Positions 35,211-45,131 of a DNA stretch of 64,000 bases are shown piece by piece; position 1 is the stretch's first letter, and each line of letters starts with the position of its first letter. Location of the stretch: assembly GCF_005116655.2 (NCBI RefSeq), contig NZ_CP050698.1, forward strand, positions 2,262,501-2,326,500, read 5' to 3'. The position numbers and the translations under genes were made by a program. The DNA comes from Desulfosediminicola flagellatus. GTDB taxonomy: Bacteria; Desulfobacterota; Desulfobulbia; Desulfobulbales; Desulfocapsaceae. The notes below the pieces were generated by a model. That model did not search any database. It saw nothing but the letters and a program-made list of their open reading frames with translations, and had not been told where the DNA came from.

Positions 35211-36089
35211 TTAACTCGCTATTTTGAGGAAATAATCGACAATCTGCCGTGGCAGGTCGGTTTTGTCCAATCGGGATATCTGGATGATTCCAGTGGGACA
35301 GGTAATATTGATCTCGGTAAGGTTTTCACCTATGAAATCGAGGCCGGAAAAGTGTATGCCCTGACTGACCATCCATGGCCCGACTTCGTCAACAATTGCT
35401 TGTTCGCGAGGGGTGAGATGTGTTTTTAGCGCGTCGCTGCTGGCGAAATTCGCATGGTAGCCGCTTCGTGGTTTTCGCATTGCTGCGCCTAGTACCTTGT
35501 CTCCCAGCATGATGACACGTTTGTCTCCCTCATAAACCAGCGTAAGGAATTTCTGTACCATTACAGGAGAGCGGCCCCCGAATGTGAATTCCTCTATTGG
35601 TTCATCTTGCCCTGGTTCTATTCGAAGGACCGACTTTCCCTGGAAACTGTCCAAAGACTTGATTACACAACTGCCATGTGTGTCGATGAACTCACTGATG
35701 AGTTGGGGGCTTGAGCTGACCAGGGTAGGAGGCATATGCGCAGAGAAGGGCAGGGCGATCAGCTTTTCGTTGAAATTCCGCAGTGACTCAGGGCTGTTTA
35801 CTACTGGAGTATTAGTAAGAGAAAGCAGCTGAGTGGCATAATGGAAAGCTAGATCGTAGGGCGGTTCTTTTCTCATGAAAATGAGATCATATTCGTCCAG
35901 CCCTCTTCGGTATTCTTTCTGGTCTTCAGCTGTTGCAACTACCCGCGCCTGCCCTGAAAAGTAGAGCAGGTCAATAGTGGTAGTGTCGACTTCAATTCCC
36001 TGGAGTCTTGCCTGCCTGATAATGGCCAGGGAGGTATCTGTTTCTTCCAGAAGTCCCTCAATAGGGTCAAGTATGACGAGCCATTTCAT
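35211..36089 (-). CDS. gshB: Glutathione synthetase
   Basis: A 292-residue ATP-grasp enzyme that adds glycine to gamma-glutamylcysteine. Typical features are the N-terminal ILDPIEGLLEETDTSLAI, the FMRKEPPYDLAFHYATQLL segment, PVVNSPESLRNFNEKL, and the C-terminal catalytic stretch GLDFIGENLTEINITCPTGI; family members usually read NVTSPTG here. It is slightly shorter than the E. coli enzyme (316). AAAGGACATGAACC precedes ATG. No gshA is in the window, so the first step must be encoded elsewhere. Downstream genes form an ABC exporter. Confidence 0.9.
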   Translation of the reverse strand: MKWLVILDPIEGLLEETDTSLAIIRQARLQGIEVDTTTIDLLYFSGQARVVATAEDQKEYRRGLDEYDLIFMRKEPPYDLAFHYATQLLSLTNTPVVNSPESLRNFNEKLIALPFSAHMPPTLVSSSPQLISEFIDTHGSCVIKSLDSFQGKSVLRIEPGQDEPIEEFTFGGRSPVMVQKFLTLVYEGDKRVIMLGDKVLGAAMRKPRSGYHANFASSDALKTHLTPREQAIVDEVGPWMVSQGIHFSGLDFIGENLTEINITCPTGIIQISRLDKTDLPRQIVDYFLKIAS

Positions 36090-36490
36090 GGTTCATGTCC
36101 TTTTGTGGTGGTATGCATATGGTGGTTTCCTGCTGAACAAAACAACAACAGTGATAATAACGGATTATCCTTTTGTCAAAAGGACGAATTGGTATCAGTG
36201 GCCTATTTATCGGACCAGTTGGGTTTAAAGTGGTCACCTTTTACGGGCAAGGTGACAATTGTGGTACTTTTGAAATCGATAAATTCCGCGGATCGCTTGT
36301 GTTACAAGGAACCCATCAAATCAATCGCTCCTACCTTGATAGATAGGTACTGTTGTATAACTACCAACAGTGATTACTTTCAGATTTCCACTGTTTATTA
36401 AACTTCTTATACCTGAAGATGTAGCAAATAGTGCTACGCCACAGGTTTTGATGAACTCTGCAGCATTAATCATGCACAAATGGAGATACC
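36090..36490. other. Divergent promoter region gshB / GST
   Basis: About 400 bases with no supported gene. A short inverted repeat CCTTTTGTCAAAAGG sits near 36169. It must hold the promoters of gshB (leftward) and the GST gene (rightward). Confidence 0.35.
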
Positions 36491-37102
36491 ATGTACACGC
36501 TTTATACCATTCCCGGATCTTGCTCATCTGGAATTACCGTTCTACTTGAGAAGCTACACGTTGAGTACACACCGGTTCGACGTGAAGATGTATCAAATTA
36601 TTCCGACATGGTGCCAACGAATCAGGTACCTGCATTACAATTACCTGATGGTCAAATTATCACAGAGGGGGCTGCAATTGCACTTTATCTCCTTGAGAAG
36701 CACAAATCATCGATGTTGCCAGCTGACCTTTCAAGCAAAGCAGAATTCTTGAGGTGGTTAATGTTTGATTATGCAACCCTGCATCCAGCCTATGGGAAAA
36801 TGTTTGCTATTATGTACAAAGTAAACATGGATGAAAACGAGAAGGTAAGTGTATTGAAACAATTGGCTCAATCTACCTCAGATTTATGGGCAATTCTTGA
36901 TAAAGAATTGGAAAATAAGACATTTATTACGGGGGAAGAGGCGACAATAGTGGACTATCTGGCAACTATTTACTCAAGTTGGGGAAAGAGTTTCAAGGGG
37001 ATAGAAATTACACTTGGCAAAAATGTGGAGCGTCTCATCAAGCAGGTGTCCAGCCTTCCTGAGTTTAAAGCTGCCTATAAGAAAGAAAACATCGAATTTT
37101 GA
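36491..37102 (+). CDS. Glutathione S-transferase
   Basis: A 203-residue two-domain GST. The thioredoxin-like domain has YTIPGSCSSGITVLLEKL with a serine/cysteine active-site region, NQVPALQLPDG with the cis-proline, and ITEGAAIALYLLEKH for the glutathione gamma-glutamyl group; the helical domain follows from residue 85. AATGGAGATACC precedes ATG. It lies opposite gshB and fits a local glutathione module. Confidence 0.92.
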   Translation: MYTLYTIPGSCSSGITVLLEKLHVEYTPVRREDVSNYSDMVPTNQVPALQLPDGQIITEGAAIALYLLEKHKSSMLPADLSSKAEFLRWLMFDYATLHPAYGKMFAIMYKVNMDENEKVSVLKQLAQSTSDLWAILDKELENKTFITGEEATIVDYLATIYSSWGKSFKGIEITLGKNVERLIKQVSSLPEFKAAYKKENIEF

Positions 37103-37132
37103 AGGGTGTATCCGAAAAAAAGCGTTGATAAT

Positions 37133-37168
37133 AAAACACTCCTGCCGTTATTGGTGGGAGTGTTTTTT
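37133..37168 (+). terminator. Rho-independent terminator after the GST gene
   Basis: AAACACTCC pairs with GGAGTGTTT, with CTGCCGTTATTGGTG at the top forming an internal loop, and six T follow. Confidence 0.75.
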
Positions 37169-37873
37169 GGTGGGGAGATGAGTAGCTCTGAATTTTTCGG
37201 AAATATCAATTGAATCCGATAAATTTTTAGGTAAGAACGCTGTCGTCTGCACTCCTCGTGCAATTAGCTGCTTCACGATATCTGCTGTTTTCATTTTGAT
37301 TGTCTCTCTGAGTATCCGTGCCGCCGGTGTTATCATTTCGATTGTAAACTTAACCACATAATTTTATGACTGAAAAATATCGTCCCGAATAGCAGGGTGT
37401 ATTAGGTTGAAATTAAAAATATATTGATGTGAAATCAGGCTAAGAGAGAACCGTTATAATTACATCAACCACCTACCTGTACACATCCCCAGCTCACTGT
37501 TGACTCGTCAACGCTGAATCAAAATTTCTCGCAGTATACATGTGCAGTATCTTTTTTATGCTGAAGAGCTTGTGAAACGATCATTCCTGAACAGCCTCAT
37601 CATGTTGATGGTGCTGAATATGTCATAGTCGAACCGATTGTAAAGTTTGGGGTATTTGCCCATTTCTTCTCACAATTCTTTGCCAGGATGAGTGGTAATC
37701 AGATTATGTATTTAACAATACAGTATTGCGTAAAACTATATTGTGAGATATGGTATTGCGTAATACTGTTTTGTTAAAAACTATCCTATTTCAATTCTGA
37801 GAAGCTACCAAATTTTCCGATTCCCAGATTATTTCTTTAATTTCAAATATTACCATGTGAGTACCAATTCGTT
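37169..37873. promoter_or_regulatory. Long upstream region of the betaine operon with repeated GTATTGCGTAA sites
   Basis: No supported gene. Around 37711-37780 the sequence GTATTGCGTAA occurs twice (37723 and 37753); the second is part of the imperfect palindrome GTATTGCGTAATAC. The outer flanks TTTAACAATACAG and CTGTTTTGTTAAA are roughly inverse to each other. This looks like a dimeric operator in front of the betaine transporter genes, possibly for the MarR-type regulator encoded at 41279. Confidence 0.55.
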
Positions 37874-39094
37874 ATGCCTGAAATATCCGTTAGAAATCTA
37901 TATAAAGTCTTTGGTAATTCGCCAACTAAAGCATTGAATTTGCTCAGTCATGGGCAAAGTAAGGAACAGATTTATGAAGAAACAGGACTGACCGTAGGAG
38001 TTCAGAACGCAAGTTTTGAAGTCGAAAAAGGTGAGATCTTTGTCGTCATGGGTTTGTCCGGATCTGGCAAGTCGACCCTTGTCCGAATGTTGAACAGACT
38101 TATTGAGCCTAGTGCAGGGGAAGTCTTGATTGATGGCGAGGATATCCTCAAAATGAATAAGCAGGAACTTGTAAAGTTCAGAAGACGTAAGACAAGCATG
38201 GTTTTTCAATCATTTGCACTTATGCCTCATTTGAGTGTCCTCGATAATGTTGCCTTTGGACTTGAGCTGGATGGTATTGAAAAATCTGTACGCGACGAAA
38301 GAGCCCTCGATGCTCTTGCGCAAGTTGGGCTGGAAGGCTGGGAGAAAGCATTACCTTCTGAACTGAGTGGTGGTATGCAGCAGCGTGTCGGTTTGGCACG
38401 AGGTCTTGCTGTGGACCCGGACATACTTCTCATGGATGAGGCCTTTTCCGCACTGGATCCACTTATTCGTACTGAAATGCAGGATGAGTTGCTTAAACTC
38501 CAGGACAGGCACGAAAGAACAATCGTCTTTATCTCTCATGATCTTGATGAAGCCCTTCGTATTGGAGATCGAATTGCAATAATGGAAGGTGGAAGAGTTG
38601 TTCAGGTTGGTACCCCTGAAGAGATCTTGCAAAATCCTGCAGATGATTATGTCCGTGCATTTTTTCGCGGTGTTGATCCAACTGGTGTGATTTCAGCTGG
38701 GGATATCGTTCGTCATAATCAGCCAACCGTTATTTGGCATACACCTCAGGGCAGTCCTCGCGCAACGCTTGAGATGTTAAACAATCGGGACAGAGAGTAT
38801 GCCTATGTTCTTGATTCAAAGCACCACTTTTTTGGAGTTGTATCTACAGACTCTCTCCGAAATCTCCTGGAATCAGGAACACCTGGAGAAAAAAAGAATA
38901 TAGAAGGTGCCTTTATACAAGAGGCGCTCGTTGTAAAAGATACAGAATGTCTTCAAGACATCCTACCCCAGGTTGCCTCCCATGCATGGCCTATTCCTGT
39001 AATTGATGAGAATTCTGTCTTTAAAGGCGTTGTGTCAAAAAATAGATTCCTCAAAACTCTTTATAGAGCAGAAAACGGCGATAGCATTATTTAA
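37874..39094 (+). CDS. proV: Glycine betaine/proline ABC transporter ATPase
   Basis: A 406-residue ATPase of the ProV/OpuAA type. It begins with the family's N-terminal extension (LYKVFGNSPTKALNLL), then Walker A GLSGSGKST, signature LSGGMQQRVGLARGLA, Walker B LLMDEAFSALDPLIR and switch SHDLDEALRIGDRI. Two C-terminal CBS domains (about 280-400) sense ionic strength in relatives. Its stop overlaps the next frame start. It drives uptake of an osmoprotectant. Confidence 0.94.
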   Translation: MPEISVRNLYKVFGNSPTKALNLLSHGQSKEQIYEETGLTVGVQNASFEVEKGEIFVVMGLSGSGKSTLVRMLNRLIEPSAGEVLIDGEDILKMNKQELVKFRRRKTSMVFQSFALMPHLSVLDNVAFGLELDGIEKSVRDERALDALAQVGLEGWEKALPSELSGGMQQRVGLARGLAVDPDILLMDEAFSALDPLIRTEMQDELLKLQDRHERTIVFISHDLDEALRIGDRIAIMEGGRVVQVGTPEEILQNPADDYVRAFFRGVDPTGVISAGDIVRHNQPTVIWHTPQGSPRATLEMLNNRDREYAYVLDSKHHFFGVVSTDSLRNLLESGTPGEKKNIEGAFIQEALVVKDTECLQDILPQVASHAWPIPVIDENSVFKGVVSKNRFLKTLYRAENGDSII

Positions 39095-39126
39095 TGCCAC
39101 ACTTTGATAATCTTCAGGAGATTATG

Positions 39127-39966
39127 ATGTTCAATTTTGAAGAAAAACGTATTCCGCTTGACAGTTGGATAACCCAATTTGTTGACTGGTTGGTTGAAGG
39201 ATATAGATGGTTTTTTCAGGGTTTAAAATGGCCTGTTGAAATAACTCTTTCTGGTTTGGAAAATACACTTCTGGCTATTCCTCCTCTGGCCATTATAGCC
39301 GTATTGGCTTTAATTGCCTGGAAAACATCCGGAATACGATTGGCTGTTTTCACCATAGTGTCCCTTGTGTTCATAGGGCTTCTCGGATTTTGGGAAGACA
39401 CCATGATAACCTTTGCTATGGTTTTTTCCTCGGTAGTTTTTTGTACAATTGTTGGAATTCCTTTAGGGATATGTGCAGGAAGAAACGACAGGTTTGAGTC
39501 TATCCTGCGGCCTATACTCGATGGAATGCAGACAACACCTGCTTTTGTATATCTTGTTCCAATTGTAATGCTTTTTTCTATCGGTAATGTGGCTGGTGTT
39601 CTTGCCACGATTGTTTTTTCCCTTCCCCCTATTGTTCGTTTGACAGCACTAGGTATACGACAGGTACATCCAGAGCTTGTTGAAGCTGCTCTGGCTTTTG
39701 GTGCAACCGGCAATCAGGTTCTTTTAAAAGTACAAATTCCAATGGCACTGCCGACGATTATGGCAGGCTTGAATCAAACCATCATGATGGCACTTTCAAT
39801 GGTGGTTATAGCAGCCTTAATCGGGGCTGGTGGTTTGGGTGCTCCAGTGGTTCGTGGACTTAATACACTTGATATTGGACTTGCTACAGTTGGCGGTCTT
39901 TCGATTGTACTTATAGCAATAATTTTAGATCGGATAACCCAATCTCTGGGATCTAAAGAAAATTAA
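39127..39966 (+). CDS. proW: Glycine betaine/proline ABC transporter permease
   Basis: A 279-residue permease. Of several in-frame ATGs, 39127 is best placed six bases after AGGAG; 39094 would add eleven residues. Features are the N-terminal PLDSWITQFVDWLVEGYRWFF, seven or so membrane helices and the EAA-like loop VEAALAFGATGNQVLLKVQIPMALPTIMAGLNQ. It follows proV directly and forms the channel. Confidence 0.93.
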   Translation: MFNFEEKRIPLDSWITQFVDWLVEGYRWFFQGLKWPVEITLSGLENTLLAIPPLAIIAVLALIAWKTSGIRLAVFTIVSLVFIGLLGFWEDTMITFAMVFSSVVFCTIVGIPLGICAGRNDRFESILRPILDGMQTTPAFVYLVPIVMLFSIGNVAGVLATIVFSLPPIVRLTALGIRQVHPELVEAALAFGATGNQVLLKVQIPMALPTIMAGLNQTIMMALSMVVIAALIGAGGLGAPVVRGLNTLDIGLATVGGLSIVLIAIILDRITQSLGSKEN

Positions 39967-39982
39967 AACAGGAGAAAAAGAG

Positions 39983-41011
39983 ATGTTTAAAAAAATAGTA
40001 ATGACGGCTGTAATGCTATCAATGACCATGATTGGTTCGGCATATGCGGATGACGCTAAGCCAGGCAAGGGTGTAAAGTTGCAACCTGCCAGAGCAACAT
40101 GGAACACAGGTTTCTTCCAAGAGGCATTGGTTCGTCGTGGTCTTGAAGAACTAGGATACAATGTCAAAAAGCCTAAAGATTTGCAAAATCCGATATTTTA
40201 TAAGTCTGTCGCCCTTGGTGACGTTGATTACTGGACCAACGGCTGGTTCCCAATGCACGATGGCCAGCTTCCAAAAGGTTTTTATGATAAAGCTGAAAAA
40301 GTTGGATATGTCGTAAAAGCTGGAGGACTACAGGGATACCTCGTCTCAAAGAAGCATGTTGACCAATTTGGTATTACATCTCTTGATGATTTTAAGCGGG
40401 ATGAAGTCAAAAAAGCATTTGATAAAAACAACGACGGGAAAGCTGATCTCACCGCCTGCCCTCCAGGCTGGGCATGCGAGCAGGTTATTGACCATCACAT
40501 GAAAGTGTATGGTCTTGAGGACCACATCAATCCGGTGAAAGCTTCATATGAGGCCGGGATGGCATCTGCCTTGGGTGAATTCAAGGATGGCGAACCTATT
40601 ATTTTCTACACCTGGGCACCAAACTGGACAATTTTTAAATTGAAGCCAGGCAAAGATGTCATGTGGATCAATGTTCCAGAAACACTGCCGAGTGATTCCC
40701 AGATGGCTGGTAAAGATCGCATGGAAGTAGGTGGCATAGAAGGGGCTGTTTCTGATCCTGCTAAGCTCGGCTTTGTTGTTTCAGATATACAGATTGTTGC
40801 CAATAAAGTATTTATGGAGAAGAATCCAGCGGCAAAGAAATTCTTTGAAGTGTTTACCTTGCCTCTCATCGATATAAACGAGCAAAATACCCGGATGAAC
40901 GAAGGTGAGAAGAGTCAAAAGGATATTGGTCGTCATGTAGATGAATGGATTGCTAAAAATACAGAAAAATGGAATGGTTGGCTTGATGCAGCTCGAAGTG
41001 CTGCAAAATAA
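39983..41011 (+). CDS. proX: Glycine betaine/proline-binding periplasmic protein
   Basis: A 342-residue ProX-type binding protein with a signal peptide cleaved near SAYADDA. Residues typical of the aromatic betaine cage are visible (DVDYWTNGWFPMHD, FYTWAPNWTIFKL, ACPPGWACE with its two cysteines). CAGGAGAAAAAGAG precedes ATG. It completes the ProVWX importer. Confidence 0.94.
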   Translation: MFKKIVMTAVMLSMTMIGSAYADDAKPGKGVKLQPARATWNTGFFQEALVRRGLEELGYNVKKPKDLQNPIFYKSVALGDVDYWTNGWFPMHDGQLPKGFYDKAEKVGYVVKAGGLQGYLVSKKHVDQFGITSLDDFKRDEVKKAFDKNNDGKADLTACPPGWACEQVIDHHMKVYGLEDHINPVKASYEAGMASALGEFKDGEPIIFYTWAPNWTIFKLKPGKDVMWINVPETLPSDSQMAGKDRMEVGGIEGAVSDPAKLGFVVSDIQIVANKVFMEKNPAAKKFFEVFTLPLIDINEQNTRMNEGEKSQKDIGRHVDEWIAKNTEKWNGWLDAARSAAK

Positions 41012-41156
41012 GTAGATTCCGTCCGAAAACGGTTTTTTCCATTTAACTCTGCGTTGCTCGATAAATTTTATCCTTACAATATTATATATATGGATGTGGT
41101 GAAATTTATTGAGCACCTCGATTTAGATGAAAAGCCCACGTTTCTGGATGTAAAGT

Positions 41157-41201
41157 AAAGACCCATGGGGGTAAGCTTTTTTTGCCCCATGGGTCTTTTA
41201 T
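41157..41201 (+). terminator. Rho-independent terminator after proX
   Basis: AAAGACCCATGGGG and its exact inverse flank a 14-base loop and TTTTAT follows. It separates the betaine operon from the MarR gene. Confidence 0.88.
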
Positions 41202-41278
41202 ATTGAGTATCTTACCAGAAATGCTTAACATCACATTTGCTGTTGGGTAACATGATTGATTTAACATGATATGGGTCA

Positions 41279-41752
41279 ATGGATAAGCGCATAGAACAAG
41301 AAAAAGCTATTACAAAGCAACTTAGGACAATTTTTAAAGCGATTCAGGCACACTCAAAGTGTGTTGAAAAAGCGTGTGGCCTAAGTAGTGTCAGGCTTTG
41401 GATGCTTTTTGAAATCAGCTCTATAGAAGGTATAAAAGTTTCAGAATTGGCATCAATCTTATCTATCCATAGGTCTACGTGTTCAAATATGCTGGATAAA
41501 CTTGAAGATAAAAATCTCATTTATCGCAAGCGTAGCAAGACCGATCAGCGAGCAGTCCGCCTCTATATCACCGAGGAAGGTGAAGCAATACTTGCAAAAG
41601 CTCCTTCACCTCCAGAAGGAAAATTGAGCGCCAGTTTAAATAAATTATCCCCACAGCAGTTAACAGAACTTGAAAAGAGTTTTGGTGTATTAGTAAAAGC
41701 AATGCACGTTGAAGATGAGCAAGCCGGTCTCATCCCAATTCAAACGATCTGA
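41279..41752 (+). CDS. MarR-family transcriptional regulator
   Basis: A 157-residue winged-helix regulator. The DNA-binding core is visible as IKVSELASILSIHRSTCSNMLDKLEDKNLIYRKRSKTDQRAVRLYITEEG. The ribosome site is weak. It follows the proVWX terminator on the same strand, so control of betaine uptake is likely but not shown. Cysteines 23, 28 and others near the N-terminus could be redox-sensitive. Confidence 0.9.
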   Translation: MDKRIEQEKAITKQLRTIFKAIQAHSKCVEKACGLSSVRLWMLFEISSIEGIKVSELASILSIHRSTCSNMLDKLEDKNLIYRKRSKTDQRAVRLYITEEGEAILAKAPSPPEGKLSASLNKLSPQQLTELEKSFGVLVKAMHVEDEQAGLIPIQTI

Positions 41753-42159
41753 TTCATTCGCTTACAAATTGTCACTTACGTTGCAGTGAATGCAGTTTAG
41801 TGGACCTCGACACGTACGAGTAGAGGTCCAATTGAAGCACTTCCGATAGCCTTGTCTTGATTGTTTCATCATGCTGTTTCCTGATCAAGCCACACCTTCC
41901 TGGATTCCTTCCTATTCAGTTCTTTCAGTTAATATCAGCGTCTGTTTTATGTACTGATTACAAAATCCTTATTTTCTACACATTGCCTCCATATTTCGAA
42001 GCTAATCTGCCTGTCAAATAGGTGTAGTCTCTCAATTGTGTCACCAATATATTGACCAAAGAGGCTCCTCATGAACATCTATGAAAAATGGCGGTCTGGA
42101 TATTGTGTTCTTTGGGGCACAGGCCCACGCGAGTGAAGTACAAAAAATGGAGAATTGAA
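41753..42159. other. Intergenic stretch before the DUF1566 gene
   Basis: GGACCTC at 41802 and GAGGTCC at 41824 form a small hairpin soon after the MarR stop, without a U-run. No gene is supported in the remaining sequence. Confidence 0.35.
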
Positions 42160-44775
42160 ATGAAATTACCTGAAGAAGTACCGAAGGGATTTTTTACGGT
42201 TTTTAAAGTTTTTCTGGCAGTAGGTCTGATATCCCCAGCCATCCATGCCCATGGTTCTAATATGTATGCAGAGGGAGTTATTGAAGGAAATGAAACGTGT
42301 AGTGTCACCATACCATCTCAGACCCCTGCCTGGAATAATCAGAATGGTAATCAAAACTATTTGAACCAAAACTATTATGCTCAAATCAGGACAAACACAA
42401 ATAATAGTTTAGACAAACACAATCGACGTTATCGCAACGTAAGCTATGCTATTGTCGATACCGGTCAAACAACCTGTTACGATGATCTTAATGCGCTTCC
42501 AGTTTGTCCTGCGCCGGGCGAAGATTTTCACGGTACAGATGGACTGTTTATTGGCAATCAGCCTTCATTTACAAATAATAGTGACGGAACTATTTCTGAT
42601 AATGTCACTGGCCTGATGTGGCAGAAAACTGCAGATACTGATGGTGACGGTGATATCGATGCTGCTGATAAACTCACCTATGCCGATGCAGTTGCGAGGG
42701 CAAGTGAACAAACGACAGGTGGGTACACTGACTGGCGACTTCCGACAATTAAGGAACTGTATTCGTTAATGAACTTTAACGGGGTTGACCCGAGCATGGT
42801 TCAAGATAACGATACATCTGGTTTGACGCCCTTCATTGATACGGATTATTTTGACTTCGCCTATGGTGACATTGCGGCTGGCGAGCGAATTATTGATGCA
42901 CAATATGCGAGCAGTACCCTCTATGTCGCGACAATCGGTGATGAGAATGGACTCCTTTTTGGCCTTAACCTGGCTGATGGTCGAATCAAAGGATATGGCC
43001 TGGTGCTGATGGGTCGTGATAAAACCTTCCAGGTTATGTATGTGCGCGGAAATCAGCGATATGGCCAAAATGACTTTAAAGATAATCGCAACGGTACTGT
43101 TACAGACAAGGCCACTACCTTAATGTGGTCCAAGGATGACAGCGGTGAGGGCATGATCTGGAAGGATGCCCTGGCCTGGGTTCAGGAAAAAAATGCAGAA
43201 CGTTATCTGGGCTACAACGACTGGCGATTACCTAATGCCAAGGAACTTCATAGTATCCTTGATTACAGCCGCTCACCCGATACTACGTATTCCGCCGCGA
43301 TTGATCCGGTGTTTAACGTGTCTGAAATCGTCAATGAAGCAGGTGAAAATGACTACCCATGGTTCTGGAGCGGCACCACACATGTGAGCATGGGAGAAGT
43401 TACAGGGAGTTGGGGGGCATACGTCGCCTTTGGTCGGGCTTTAGGGTATATGGAAGGGGAGTGGACAGATGTTCATGGTGCTGGTTGCCAGCGCAGTGAT
43501 CCGAAGATTGGTGATCCTGCTCAATGGCCATATGGTAACGGACCACAGGGTGATGCAATTCGTATCTTTAACTATGTTCGTTTGGTACGTGACACCGTAA
43601 GAGCACCGGGTATCAACACCACACCGATAGATGATAGTGATGACGATGACACCGATACTGATCCGGGTATCGACCCAATAGACGATGTGCCGGATACAGA
43701 CCCTGATATTAGCAGTACATACCAGGTTATCGATACTGGACAGACTAAATGTTATAATGACGAAGGTGCAGAAATAACCTGTCCGCTTTCAGGTGAATAT
43801 TTTGCGGGCCAGGATGCTCAATATGACGGCAATCAATTCAGTTATATCGATAATGGTGACGGTACAGTAACTGATAATACAACAGGTCTGACCTGGCAGC
43901 AATCACCAGTGAATACAGGTTGGAGCTATGAAGGTGCTGAAACATATTGTGATGATCTTGTATTGGCAGGGCACGATGACTGGCGCATGCCGACCTTAAA
44001 AGAACTGTTTTCAATAAGTGATTTTTCTAAAGGTTGGCCCTACCTGGATACTACCTATTATAATCTGGCCGGTGACACTGTAAGTAAAGATGAACAATAT
44101 TGGGCGGAACCTTATGTTGGCACTACTGTTGAAGGACAGGGAAATGCAGCCTTTGGTGTAAATCATGGTACAGGGCATATCAAGGCGTATCCGGCAGGAG
44201 TTTCCGGACCCATGGGGAATTATGTGCGTGCCGTTCGTGGTAATTCATATGGAACCAATGATTTTGTCGATAATGGCGACGGTACCGTCACCGACAGATC
44301 GACAGGGCTTATGTGGCAACAGGGAGATAGCGGCGAGGGCATGGATTGGACAACCGCTCTGGCGTATGCAGAAAACTCAATAGATGCAGGCTACGACGAT
44401 TGGCGTTTGCCAAACGTAAAAGAGCTTCAAAGCATTGTTGATTACACCCAGTCACCCAGTGCAAGTGTGACAGCAAACCTTGGTCCTGCTATTGATACCG
44501 ACTTCTTCCAGATAACAGAACTCCCATTTGGAACAACGAACTATGATACTGATTACGGCTATTTCTGGAGCAGCACAAGCGCCTATTTCGGTGGAGATAG
44601 TCTGGAATATTATTATGCGTGGTATGTAGCCTTTGGAACAGCGGTTGGCGAGAGTGGTGACGATTTTCACGGGGCCGGTGCGGTTCGATTTGATACCAAG
44701 GTTGAAGGTGGACCTCTGGGTGAAGGTGGCGAGCGATATTATAATTATGTCAGATTGGTACGAGACGTAGACTAA
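42160..44775 (+). CDS. Exported protein with four DUF1566 (Lcl-type) domains
   Basis: An 871-residue surface or periplasmic protein. The ATG at 42160 follows AATGGAGAATTGAA; a signal peptide ends near IHAHGSN. Two long tandem copies (about 125-495 and 545-870) each begin with VDTGQT-CY and an NGDGT-TDN-TGLMWQ strand. Each contains two Lcl/DUF1566 units marked by DWRLPT-KEL or DWRLPN-KEL motifs and by FWSGT or FWSST further on. The halves are joined by an acidic Asp/Thr-rich linker (DDSDDDDTDTDPG). The domain is common in secreted proteins of Gram-negative anaerobes and is linked to attachment; the precise role is unknown. Confidence 0.87.
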   Translation: MKLPEEVPKGFFTVFKVFLAVGLISPAIHAHGSNMYAEGVIEGNETCSVTIPSQTPAWNNQNGNQNYLNQNYYAQIRTNTNNSLDKHNRRYRNVSYAIVDTGQTTCYDDLNALPVCPAPGEDFHGTDGLFIGNQPSFTNNSDGTISDNVTGLMWQKTADTDGDGDIDAADKLTYADAVARASEQTTGGYTDWRLPTIKELYSLMNFNGVDPSMVQDNDTSGLTPFIDTDYFDFAYGDIAAGERIIDAQYASSTLYVATIGDENGLLFGLNLADGRIKGYGLVLMGRDKTFQVMYVRGNQRYGQNDFKDNRNGTVTDKATTLMWSKDDSGEGMIWKDALAWVQEKNAERYLGYNDWRLPNAKELHSILDYSRSPDTTYSAAIDPVFNVSEIVNEAGENDYPWFWSGTTHVSMGEVTGSWGAYVAFGRALGYMEGEWTDVHGAGCQRSDPKIGDPAQWPYGNGPQGDAIRIFNYVRLVRDTVRAPGINTTPIDDSDDDDTDTDPGIDPIDDVPDTDPDISSTYQVIDTGQTKCYNDEGAEITCPLSGEYFAGQDAQYDGNQFSYIDNGDGTVTDNTTGLTWQQSPVNTGWSYEGAETYCDDLVLAGHDDWRMPTLKELFSISDFSKGWPYLDTTYYNLAGDTVSKDEQYWAEPYVGTTVEGQGNAAFGVNHGTGHIKAYPAGVSGPMGNYVRAVRGNSYGTNDFVDNGDGTVTDRSTGLMWQQGDSGEGMDWTTALAYAENSIDAGYDDWRLPNVKELQSIVDYTQSPSASVTANLGPAIDTDFFQITELPFGTTNYDTDYGYFWSSTSAYFGGDSLEYYYAWYVAFGTAVGESGDDFHGAGAVRFDTKVEGGPLGEGGERYYNYVRLVRDVD

Positions 44776-45131
44776 GAATCGCGAAGAAATCTTCTCACCT
44801 TCTTGAGCGCAATCTGCTTAGGATCAAAATATTGAACTATGCAGATTGTGTTTTTGTTGTAAATCATCCTAAAAAAACAACATCAAAAAGAAGACTGCCA
44901 AAGTGTAGTTTCCTTCTCCCCCTGTTTCTCTATAGCTAAGAAATATCTCTATCATCACCAGCACATCTTTTTCTTCAGATTCTGGATAAGGTGTTCCCTG
45001 ATTCATACGATTTCCTTCTCTGAGACGGCTGTGATAGGATATTTAATAGTCAGTCGATAAATCCTTGAAAATAGTGAATTGAGTAGTGATTGATTCCAAA
45101 TAAATACCGGTGATTATTTGAGTTTGAAGTT
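44776..45131. other. Intergenic stretch without a supported gene
   Basis: Contains AATCTGC at 44811 and GCAGATT at 44841 as a loose hairpin after the DUF1566 gene. No coding signal seen. Confidence 0.35.

Noticed and set aside
37148..37357. Minus-strand frame beginning MKTADIVKQLIARGV
   Set aside because: Start resembles a small helical protein, but it runs through the GST terminator and has no clear ribosome site.
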